NCBI RefSeq assembly: GCF_009765785.1
Contig: NZ_LMUT01000012.1
Location: 1,131,594 to 1,175,234 of the forward strand
Length of the DNA: 43,641 nucleotides
Direction of reading: 5' to 3'
From: Granulicella sp. L46
GTDB lineage: Bacteria; Acidobacteriota; Terriglobia; Terriglobales; Acidobacteriaceae
Made by a program: the position numbers and the translations under genes. Position 1 is the first letter of the stretch; each line of letters begins with the position of its first letter. The notes below the pieces were generated by a model, which was given only the letters and a program-made list of their open reading frames with translations, made no database searches and was not told the DNA's origin. Positions 32,483-40,054 of the stretch are shown piece after piece.

Positions 32483-34102
32483 TCATCGGCTAATCATGTT
32501 GTACTCCGCGTGGACTGCATTCGTATCGCCTTCAGCTATGGAGGCAGAGCCGCGAAGATCGCATCCGGAAACGAGGATGTCCTTGGATGACTTCAGGTTC
32601 AGAAGTGCGCGCGCACCTTGGGAAGCCTTGGTTTCCGACAGCCAGGCACCCGTCACGTCTGTCATCTGTAGCATGGGTTCCCCGTTAAGTGCAGGCGTTG
32701 ATTGCAGGCCATTGCACCGGAGGTCCTGAACGTCGTCGAACACCAGCGTGGGCCTCCACTCCTCCGCTGGCGCCGAGAAGGAGACGTCGCGCAGGGACAG
32801 GCCCTGCACATGCCGGACATACAAGCCGCTCGCGGGCAACCAACCGAACATGCGTGACTGCGGGTAATCAGCCGGCACCTCCGGCACCGGATGCGCCACC
32901 CACTCAGGCTTGCCCGGCATGACGGTGGCGATGCGAATATCCGACAGGCGAACATCCTCTACCTTCATACCGGGTAGTCCGGTAATTGAGCTGGTCAGGA
33001 TCGCGTCGGAAGCGTGCAGGCCGTCGATGACGATACCGCGCATACCATTCTGCGCTGTGACGCTGACCGTATCCCGCGTTCCTCGGCGAAGACAAATGGG
33101 CGCACGCACGCGTCGCATCTGAATGCCGGTGATCACGACCCCGTCCACCCAGCCGCCATCCACCGCGCTTAGCTGGATTCCCGCAATGACGCGCGACGAT
33201 AACGGCACGTCGTCGTTATAGATCACAGAATTGGAAAAGGTTATATTTTCGAATCCACCATAGGTAGGTGTTCCGAATTTGAATCCATTACAGCAGCCGG
33301 TGAGAATGCAGTTCGTGACAACAATGTTTTTCGACAAGCGAGCAGGTGCACCGTTAAGCGACTCGCTCTTGAGGCAGATCGCGTCGTCTCCGGTGTCAAT
33401 GATGCAATCCGAGATCAGCAAGTCCTGGCAGCCAGTGGGGTCGATACCGTCTGAATTGGGACTGTAGACCGGGTTCTTGATTACTATTCCGCGGATCTGC
33501 ACGCGATCGCAATTGAAGGGCCGGAGAGTCCAACCGGGTGCATTGCAGAGGAAGACATCCGAGATGCGGACGTCCGTACAACTTTCGAACTCAACCATGG
33601 GCGAAGGGTGATTCGGCTTGTGAGTCCAGTCAAGGTGGATGGCGTCACTCCAAACCTGACCCTCCGGCACGGGTGCTCGACCACTTCGGACCCAGAACGC
33701 CGAGCCCTGACCGTCGATCTTGCCGGGACCGGCCAACCCTACATTCTGCGCGCCGCTGGCGTAAATGAAATGACGCGGTTGGTAGTCGTTGGCGTCGCTG
33801 CTGCCGAGCAGGACAGCGCCAGCCTCAAGATAAAGTGTGACGTTGGACTTGAGGACGATGGTGCCGCAGAGATAGATTCCTGGGCCTAAATAAACAATGC
33901 CTCCGCCGTCCGCTGTGCACACGTCGATCGCCCGCTGGACCGATTTCGTATCTTTTGCACGTCCGTCGCCAACCGCGCCGAACGAGCGGGGATCGAAGAT
34001 GGCCGGACGCGTCCCGTCACTGCTGGGCGCGGCGCCGGCTGCGGTACTAAATGTAGACAAGCCGAGGCCGGCAATAGCACCAAGCATTTCCCTGCGATCC
34101 AT
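32483..34102 (-). CDS. GH28-family (polygalacturonase-like) enzyme, copy 1, exported
   Basis: A 539-residue right-handed beta-helix protein. The start MDRREMLGAIAGLGLSTFS has twin arginines and a hydrophobic span, so Tat export is likely. FDPRSFGAVGDGRAKDTKSVQRAID and GGGIVYLGPGIYLCGTI are the classic N-terminal part of GH28/pectate-lyase-like helices. The catalytic regions NSDGIDP and DTGDDAICLKS keep the three aspartates of GH28. The later histidine (GHG) and the R-I-K motif are not evident; CNGFKFGTPTYGGF stands in the histidine's place. It would cut galacturonan or rhamnogalacturonan if active. The ATG at 34102 follows CAGGAGAAACGCTG; an in-frame start at 34129 is less likely. Confidence 0.82.
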   Translation of the reverse strand: MDRREMLGAIAGLGLSTFSTAAGAAPSSDGTRPAIFDPRSFGAVGDGRAKDTKSVQRAIDVCTADGGGIVYLGPGIYLCGTIVLKSNVTLYLEAGAVLLGSSDANDYQPRHFIYASGAQNVGLAGPGKIDGQGSAFWVRSGRAPVPEGQVWSDAIHLDWTHKPNHPSPMVEFESCTDVRISDVFLCNAPGWTLRPFNCDRVQIRGIVIKNPVYSPNSDGIDPTGCQDLLISDCIIDTGDDAICLKSESLNGAPARLSKNIVVTNCILTGCCNGFKFGTPTYGGFENITFSNSVIYNDDVPLSSRVIAGIQLSAVDGGWVDGVVITGIQMRRVRAPICLRRGTRDTVSVTAQNGMRGIVIDGLHASDAILTSSITGLPGMKVEDVRLSDIRIATVMPGKPEWVAHPVPEVPADYPQSRMFGWLPASGLYVRHVQGLSLRDVSFSAPAEEWRPTLVFDDVQDLRCNGLQSTPALNGEPMLQMTDVTGAWLSETKASQGARALLNLKSSKDILVSGCDLRGSASIAEGDTNAVHAEYNMISR

Positions 34103-34238
34103 CAGCGTTTCTCCTGAAACATGGCCCATTGCTACACGGGATAAATCTTTAGGCGTTAGCCTTCACCAGATGCGGCCGCAGTTGTTTTGCGATCTGCCGG
34201 GTCTCATCGTGGGAAGGGCAACGGACTTTGGAGGATGA

Positions 34239-34288
34239 TCGAGGTCCGGTCGGTTCATCCGAAGATGAAGGGACGTTCCGGACCTCGA
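34239..34288 (-). other. Large two-part hairpin between receptor and GH28 genes
   Basis: TCGAGGTCCGG (34239-34249) pairs perfectly with CCGGACCTCGA (34278-34288). Inside, TTCATC-CGAA-GATGAA forms a second stem capped by a tetraloop. It lies in the 214-nt gap after the receptor stop (34317) and before the GH28 start (34102). No T run follows on the minus strand. It may set the ratio of receptor to enzyme mRNA by partial termination or 3'-end protection. Confidence 0.6.
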
Positions 34289-34316
34289 CTGTGACGTGAG
34301 GCTGGTAAAGCGTGGC

Positions 34317-37300
34317 TCAGAATACGATGCGAGCCGAAAGCTGCGCCTGGCGGGGATTGTTGGTTTGGGTCGACGGGATGCTGAAGCTCGCGTTACCCAC
34401 CGTAGTGTTGACGTTCCCGAACTGCACAAAATTGGTCACGTTGTACAAGTCAGCCTGGAGCTGCAGGGCGGTCGATTGCGTGATGTGCAAAGGAAAACTA
34501 CGTCGGAGGCTTATGTCCATGCCGAAGAATCCAGGTCCTGTAAGGCCGTACGGTGCCGTGCGCGGAGAATTGCCAAACGTGAATGCCGGCATGTACACCG
34601 AGTTCGCCAGAGCCGGCGTGATGAACGGCCCTTTAGGTGCAACCGTTGCACTGCCGGTACTTGCCACTATGTTCGGTCCGAAGCCGCTCCAATGCTTGGT
34701 ACTACGTGCGCTGCCGGTAAATCCTGGGTTGAGCGTTGGCATACAGGTCGCCTGTGCAGGATTGGTCTGACAAGAGGTGGCCGTTATAGCGAGCGGTGAG
34801 CCAGAGTAAATCTGCACAATTTGCGAGAACTCGAAGCCGCCAAACACAGCTCGTGTCCAGGCATGTTGACCACCTAATCTGCCGCTGCCGAAGGGAAGAT
34901 GTTCCACTCCCGTAAAGATGAAGTGATTCGGCTGATTTGTCGATGACACGGTACGCTCGATGGCATCTGCCGCATACGAACGGCCTGTATTGGAGTAAGC
35001 TGCGGGGATCGCATAGCCGGAACGGAACGTGCCACTATCGTCGATTGCGCGTCCCCATGTGTAACTCGACATGAGGGTCACGCCGCGCGTTACGCGAAGG
35101 TTGGCAACGACCTGAAGAGCGTTGTAATGTGCATTGGCAACTTGGTTATAGTTATCGTTGACGGCGTACTGCGGGAACGGCCTTAGAGCAACGCTAAGTT
35201 GTTGTCCCGTGTTGAACCAGGTGGGAACGGCAGTTCCGGATTGCTGCAGTGCAGCTTCGCAGTTGACGCCTGCGGCATTCTTCGTGGTGGCCAGTTTGGA
35301 GACGGCGGTGGTGAGACAGGACCCGAGGCCCAGATATTTCGGATCCAGTTGATCCGCCCAGTAACCACGCGGGTTGCTGCCGTCTGGCTGGAGAAAGTGT
35401 CCCTGGGAGCCGATATAGCTCATCGAAGTGGTGAAGCTATTCGTCCACTGGTGTTCGAAGCCGAACGTGTAGTTGATGAACTCTGGTGCGCGGCCACCAT
35501 AGTAGGGATCGCCGTAGTAGGCGGTTGATGGCGAGCCCGTAAAGCCTTTGGTGGTGGTGTAGCCCGTGCCATATTGCGGGCCAGAAGCACGCCCCTCGGC
35601 GGGGGTGTAGGCTGGCAAACCCGAATCAAGCGGAGCCGAAGTGAGATAGGTGCTGGAATTCGACTGAAAGTTCGGCGAAGCTGAGAACCCGAGAGTCTTC
35701 GTGCCTTGACTCGATGCCGCCGAGCCCGCAACGCCGTTCCCATGCGAATAGATAACAGCAAAGCTTGAGCGAACGACAGTCTTCGGGTCAACCTGGTACG
35801 CCAGGCCAATGCGCGGACCAATGTTCTTGAAATAATTTTTTACAGGTGTGGCGCAGTTACAGGTACCCACTCCATGGCCCGCGAAGTTCAGCGCTCCGTT
35901 CACTCCGGTAACGGGATTCAGCAGATTGGGGTCGAAGTAACTCATCACATCATGAGCTTCTTTGTATGTCGGATAAAAGTCATAGCGCAAGCCTAGATCG
36001 AGCGTTAACTTGTCACTGACCTTCCAGGTGTCCTGCACATAAGGCGAGACCGGCCGGAATCGTGCATAGGTTGTAGCCACGGCATACTGCGTAAAACTCA
36101 CGTTATCGGGTTGCCCAAGCAGAAAGCTCGCATAGGCTACGCCGGTCGAACTGATGAGAGAGCCGTTGCTTTGAATGCCTGCAGTCTCCGTCACGGCGTT
36201 GGTGAAGGTTACGGGCGAGGATCCCCCGGTAGCGGGAGTGTTGGCGTACTCCAGCCAACTGATCATTCCGCCAACTGTCACAGAGTGCTTGCCCAGCGTC
36301 CACTGCACATTGTCGAGCAACTCATATGAGTTCGCAATTCCCCAGACGGCGGTATAGCCCGCAAAATTAGTCGGTGCGTCGACACCAGCAAACGTCACAC
36401 TCGGAAACGCTCCCGCAGCCTGACCCGCGGGGGCTCCGGTGTAGCCGTAATTCGTCAACGCATATTTTGGAGTCTCGTTCACGTTGTAGTCCAAGGAAGC
36501 GTAACGAGCGAATCCGTAGTTGAATTGATTGACCAGATTGGGTCTGAAGACATGCGTCTCTTCGATAAGCCCGACATAGGTTTTGGGCGCATAGGATTGA
36601 CCATAGTTATAGGGCTGCGGACCCTGATTGTTCGTTGTACTGGTCGAACCGACCGGACTACTACTCACTTGACGGCCGTACGCTCCGATGACAGTCAGCA
36701 CATCCTTTGGAGAGATGATGTAATCGATGCGGTTCGTAAGGGAATAGTTATTCAGGCCCTTCACGTTAGGAGCGATGAAGTTGTTCGTTGGATTGGTGTT
36801 GATCAACTCCGAATTAGGAAGGCTAGCCTGCAACCCCAAAGCAACCTGACTCATCTCGCTCATCGGAATCTGATCAATCGGTTGGCCGTCGGGTATTTGT
36901 GCGCTGGCCGGAGTTGCACCGTGCGTGTAGCCGAATCGATAGCGGCATTCATAGGAGTAGAACGCCGTGCAGGCCGACTGGGTGTTCGGGTCATAAATTT
37001 GCGCGATGCCTTGAAAGTTACCCTGCTGTTCGGCTACTGATGGGTAACTCTGGATGGTTGGGTGCGTGGAGTCACTCCGGAATCCTGTGTAATTGCCAAA
37101 GTAGAACAACTTTTTGCGCCAGGTTCCGAACGGAAGCAAGGGTCCGCCAATGGAGACACCGAATTCGTTTTGATGTTCAACTGGCTTTTCCGGAAGTCCA
37201 GTGTACGGATTCTTGCCTTTGATGAACCCCCACGAATCAAGTGCAGTGTTGCGAAAGAAATCGTACGCAGAGCCGTGGTATGTATCGCCACCTTGTTTCA

Positions 37301-38105
37301 CGTTGTAGTTCTGCACGCCCTCGCCCTCATACATAGCGGAGTAGCCGGAAGTCTGCACCTGAAATTGACCGACGGCATCCACCGAAATCGCTGACCACAC
37401 AAATCGCGGGTCGCCTTCGCCAGATACATTCGTGAACGGCACACCGTCGACATAGATCGCAATTGCGCCGCCACGCGATCCGACTCCGTTCACGATGCCC
37501 GAATTGGTTGTCGTTCCGCCGCTGGTCTGGTTGCCCTGCACGCCAGGCAGCAAATAGGCAAAGTCGGTCGCCCGGCGCTGGTCCTGCGAGCCGAACGCAC
37601 CCATCTCAACCGGAAGGGCGGAGTACATCTCCGCCTCAAGTGTTCCCCCGAGAGTGGCGTTGGCCGTTTGGAGCTGAGGGGGCGCGGTGGACACGGTCAC
37701 TGTCTGTGAGCTCGATCCGAGCGTCAACTTCGGGCTATACGTCGTGGATTCCAAGGCATTGACATTGACGTTTTGTTGCTGCTGCGTCTGAAATCCGGGA
37801 ACCTCTACCTTGACGGTGTAGGCGCCGGGGTCAAGGGTAGAAAGCGTATAGTCACCCGCGCTGGTTGAGGTGGTCGTTACGCTGATACCTGTGGCGGTGT
37901 TGGTGACCGTCACCTTGGCATTTGGGATCGCGGCGCCGCTTGGATCCTCAACGATTCCGCTGATCGCGCCCTTTCCAGCCAACTGCGCCAGCATCGCCGC
38001 TCCAGGAAGCAGGCAGGCGATAAGGATGAGTCGAAGTAGGAAAGGAAGACCGAAAAGCCGGCGGATCTGACCGCTCTGTGTGAATGTGTGTTCCGCAATC
38101 TGCAT
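34317..38105 (-). CDS. Oar-like TonB-dependent receptor of the glycan locus
   Basis: An outer-membrane transporter of 1262 residues. After an N-terminal signal region (LPFLLRLILIACLLPGAAMLAQ), residues of about 45-125 form a carboxypeptidase-regulatory-like domain (GAISGIVEDPSGAAIPNAKVTV, then GDYTLSTLDPGAYTVKVEVPGF). The plug follows (ALPVEMGAFGSQDQRRATDFAYLLPG, then GSRGGAIAIYVDGVPF), then the barrel ending QLSARIVF with the usual terminal Phe. CAGGAGCGCCACC before the ATG is the ribosome binding site. Downstream genes on the same strand encode GH28, a propeller and GH127, so it likely imports the oligosaccharides they make. No SusD-like lipoprotein gene is present. Its promoter carries the GTAAGA-N35-CGTATCAAGG element. 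Confidence 0.92.
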   Translation of the reverse strand: MQIAEHTFTQSGQIRRLFGLPFLLRLILIACLLPGAAMLAQLAGKGAISGIVEDPSGAAIPNAKVTVTNTATGISVTTTSTSAGDYTLSTLDPGAYTVKVEVPGFQTQQQQNVNVNALESTTYSPKLTLGSSSQTVTVSTAPPQLQTANATLGGTLEAEMYSALPVEMGAFGSQDQRRATDFAYLLPGVQGNQTSGGTTTNSGIVNGVGSRGGAIAIYVDGVPFTNVSGEGDPRFVWSAISVDAVGQFQVQTSGYSAMYEGEGVQNYNVKQGGDTYHGSAYDFFRNTALDSWGFIKGKNPYTGLPEKPVEHQNEFGVSIGGPLLPFGTWRKKLFYFGNYTGFRSDSTHPTIQSYPSVAEQQGNFQGIAQIYDPNTQSACTAFYSYECRYRFGYTHGATPASAQIPDGQPIDQIPMSEMSQVALGLQASLPNSELINTNPTNNFIAPNVKGLNNYSLTNRIDYIISPKDVLTVIGAYGRQVSSSPVGSTSTTNNQGPQPYNYGQSYAPKTYVGLIEETHVFRPNLVNQFNYGFARYASLDYNVNETPKYALTNYGYTGAPAGQAAGAFPSVTFAGVDAPTNFAGYTAVWGIANSYELLDNVQWTLGKHSVTVGGMISWLEYANTPATGGSSPVTFTNAVTETAGIQSNGSLISSTGVAYASFLLGQPDNVSFTQYAVATTYARFRPVSPYVQDTWKVSDKLTLDLGLRYDFYPTYKEAHDVMSYFDPNLLNPVTGVNGALNFAGHGVGTCNCATPVKNYFKNIGPRIGLAYQVDPKTVVRSSFAVIYSHGNGVAGSAASSQGTKTLGFSASPNFQSNSSTYLTSAPLDSGLPAYTPAEGRASGPQYGTGYTTTKGFTGSPSTAYYGDPYYGGRAPEFINYTFGFEHQWTNSFTTSMSYIGSQGHFLQPDGSNPRGYWADQLDPKYLGLGSCLTTAVSKLATTKNAAGVNCEAALQQSGTAVPTWFNTGQQLSVALRPFPQYAVNDNYNQVANAHYNALQVVANLRVTRGVTLMSSYTWGRAIDDSGTFRSGYAIPAAYSNTGRSYAADAIERTVSSTNQPNHFIFTGVEHLPFGSGRLGGQHAWTRAVFGGFEFSQIVQIYSGSPLAITATSCQTNPAQATCMPTLNPGFTGSARSTKHWSGFGPNIVASTGSATVAPKGPFITPALANSVYMPAFTFGNSPRTAPYGLTGPGFFGMDISLRRSFPLHITQSTALQLQADLYNVTNFVQFGNVNTTVGNASFSIPSTQTNNPRQAQLSARIVF

Positions 38106-38176
38106 GGTGGCGCTCCTGAGACTATGTGCGGCCGGTTGCCTTTGGCGAACGCGGCGAAGCAGTAGTTAGTGACGAG

Positions 38177-38227
38177 CCTTGATACGTTGTTTCAGAATCT
38201 TAGTAACGTGTGACACAGTGCTCTTAC
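38177..38227 (-). promoter_or_regulatory. Shared promoter element GTAAGA-N35-CGTATCAAGG, copy A (receptor gene)
   Basis: On the minus strand GTAAGA (38222-38227) is followed after exactly 35 nt by CGTATCAAGG (38177-38186), about 70 nt before the receptor ATG. The same two words with the same 35-nt spacing lie upstream of the divergent GH28 gene. TATCAA inside the second word matches -10 at four of six bases, and there is no good -35, as in activator-dependent promoters. The GTAAGA side also shares CAC-nGTnT-CAC-like bases with copy B. Confidence 0.65.
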
Positions 38228-38239
38228 TGTAAGAAGAGC
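38220..38239. promoter_or_regulatory. Inverted repeat overlapping promoter element A
   Basis: GCTCTT (38220-38225) and AAGAGC (38234-38239) are perfect inverted repeats around ACTGTAAG, and CTTAC-T-GTAAG forms an inner palindrome. It overlaps the GTAAGA word of copy A and lies about 70 nt before the regulator start. It could be the binding site of the adjacent regulator. Confidence 0.45.
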
Positions 38240-38274
38240 TCTAACTCCTTGTTTCAATTGATCCTTCAGAGCTT

Positions 38275-38302
38275 TTGCCCCGTACCGACTGCAGCGTATA
38301 AT
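38275..38302 (+). promoter_or_regulatory. Promoter of the membrane regulator; leaderless start
   Basis: TATAAT (38297-38302) is a perfect -10 hexamer. TTGCCC (38275-38280), 16 nt upstream, matches -35 at four of six bases. The GTG at 38309 lies 6 nt after the -10, so transcription would start at or within 1-2 nt of the start codon. Confidence 0.6.
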
Positions 38303-38308
38303 TTCCGC

Positions 38309-39754
38309 GTGTTCAAAGAAGCTCCATTCGATCATGGATATGACCCACCCTCTCCTGGCTCGGAGGACGACCCGATTGAGTCGAATCTCGTTCGACAGGA
38401 GCTTCACCGAATCATAACCAGCCGGCATTTTCGAACCAGCAAACGCGGCAAAGAGTTTCTCCAGTATGTTGTCGATCAGAAGATTAGCGGTAACGGCGAC
38501 CTGCTGAAGGAGCGCCTCATTGGGGTGCACGTCTTCGGCCGAAACCCGGACTACGCCACCGGCGAGGATCCGGTAGTTCGCGTTCAGGCTGGCGACGTGC
38601 GGCGGCGTCTGGAGAGCTATCACTCGGATCCGGAGGTTCAATCCGACATCCTCATCCAGATTCCGCTCGGTTCGTATGCGCCTGTTTTTCTGCTAAAAAG
38701 GAGCGTCCAGCCAGACCAAGTGTGGCAAGGAAGCCTGGACACGGCAACCGATCCCAAAACCGAGACTACTGGACCCAGCTCCGCACGTCCGAGGGAAGTT
38801 AACGAGTCGAGCGCGCTGAGTCCGACCCAGGCCCTGGTGAACGGGTCAAATGGCTTGCAAACTTTAGAGTTCGACGACCATCCGCGGGAGGTTGCTCGCC
38901 CCTCCTCAAGAATGGGAGTTTGGCTGTTAGCAATACCAGCGCTTGCCTGCGTCACGCTTCTGGCTTATTTCGCCCTCTCGTATATCCACAGATCTCCTGC
39001 GTGGACGCTGAAGGCATTCTGGTTGCCCGCGTCGGTGGCGACGAAACCCATACTGATTTGTTTGCCGCGACCCATCGTCTACAGGCCTTCCGAGAAGCTT
39101 TATGACAAGTACCAGCAGATGCACCCAAATGCCTTCGCCACTCGCGAAGCACGTCGGGATCAGATTCTTCCGCTGTTACCCACTGACACGATTCAGTGGG
39201 GCGATATGGTGCCCGTTCGCAATTCCGGACCCGGAATCGGCGCCGTCGTTGCGGCAGTAAACATCAGCAAACTGCTCACCGAACAGGGCATAAGGTTTGA
39301 ATTGCGATTTGGAGAAGAGGCCACTTACGCTGACATGCGGGACTCTCCCGTAGTGATTATTGGGGCCATCAACACTGATTGGGCAACGCAGCTGACGTCA
39401 GGCTCGGACTTTGTCTTCGACGAAACACGCGGTGCGCCGAACATTTATGAAACCGCGGGTGCGAAACGGGTTTGGAGGATGGAAAAAAACGACGGCATTA
39501 TTACGCGCGATTACGGCTTGATCACGCGACAATTGTCAGGAAAAACAGGCCAGTTCCTGGTGCAGGTCGCAGGTATCTCTCATTTCGGAACCGAGGCCGC
39601 CAGTGAGTTCCTCGCAAACGAGAAGGATCTGACTAACGTGCTGCAGGCAAGATCGATCAATCTCCAAAAAAAGAATTTTCAGATCGTCGTCTCAACTGAC
39701 ATCACGGATGGAATGGCGGGGCCACCTCACGTTGTTGCCGTCGGTACCTGGTAA
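38309..39754 (+). CDS. Membrane-anchored one-component regulator of acidobacterial type (putative)
   Basis: A protein of 481 residues from the GTG at 38309. Residues of about 27-130 carry a block I know from many acidobacterial proteins: LVRQELHRIITSRHFRTSKR, then FLQYVV, LLKERLIGVHVFGR and DPVVRVQAGDVRRRLESY, ending in PLGSYAPVF. It reads like a DNA-binding domain but has no proven function. A polar linker leads to one membrane span (GVWLLAIPALACVTLLAYFALSYI, about 203-226). The C-terminal 255 residues would lie outside the cytoplasm and are unrecognised. The ToxR/CadC-like plan, and its place between two copies of a shared promoter element, suggest that it controls the locus. Longer in-frame starts (from 38210) would sit upstream of the TATAAT box. 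Confidence 0.65.
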   Translation: MFKEAPFDHGYDPPSPGSEDDPIESNLVRQELHRIITSRHFRTSKRGKEFLQYVVDQKISGNGDLLKERLIGVHVFGRNPDYATGEDPVVRVQAGDVRRRLESYHSDPEVQSDILIQIPLGSYAPVFLLKRSVQPDQVWQGSLDTATDPKTETTGPSSARPREVNESSALSPTQALVNGSNGLQTLEFDDHPREVARPSSRMGVWLLAIPALACVTLLAYFALSYIHRSPAWTLKAFWLPASVATKPILICLPRPIVYRPSEKLYDKYQQMHPNAFATREARRDQILPLLPTDTIQWGDMVPVRNSGPGIGAVVAAVNISKLLTEQGIRFELRFGEEATYADMRDSPVVIIGAINTDWATQLTSGSDFVFDETRGAPNIYETAGAKRVWRMEKNDGIITRDYGLITRQLSGKTGQFLVQVAGISHFGTEAASEFLANEKDLTNVLQARSINLQKKNFQIVVSTDITDGMAGPPHVVAVGTW

Positions 39755-39855
39755 TTCGGCGATTTCCTGGCCGGGCTTTGAGCGGCTTAACGTTCAGAGA
39801 ATGGGTAGAGCATGTCTTCGCTATCTAACTCAAAACGGATCATTTAATGGTGGGC

Positions 39856-39911
39856 ATACTGTAAGACACCGTTTGACACCTGTCTGAAAACCGCGCGATG
39901 CCGTATCAAGG
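39856..39911 (+). promoter_or_regulatory. Shared promoter element GTAAGA-N35-CGTATCAAGG, copy B (GH28-GH27 genes)
   Basis: GTAAGA (39861-39866) and CGTATCAAGG (39902-39911) are separated by exactly 35 nt, as in copy A, and point toward the GH28 gene starting 144 nt downstream. ACTGTAAGA here corresponds to ACAGTAAGA in copy A. A TTGACA at 39874-39879 is present in this copy only. The remaining parts of the 300-nt gap (39755-39855, 39912-40054) show nothing further. Confidence 0.65.
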
Positions 39912-40054
39912 TTGGGCGCCATCTGAATCGTCTGGTTGAACGGCAAAAACAGTCGGACCAATTCCTCGGTCCATACGAACAACGCCTGGGTGGCACGCCC
40001 CGCTCGAACAATTATGCATTCAATCGCGATCTTTCTACTACCCGAAGGAGCGTT

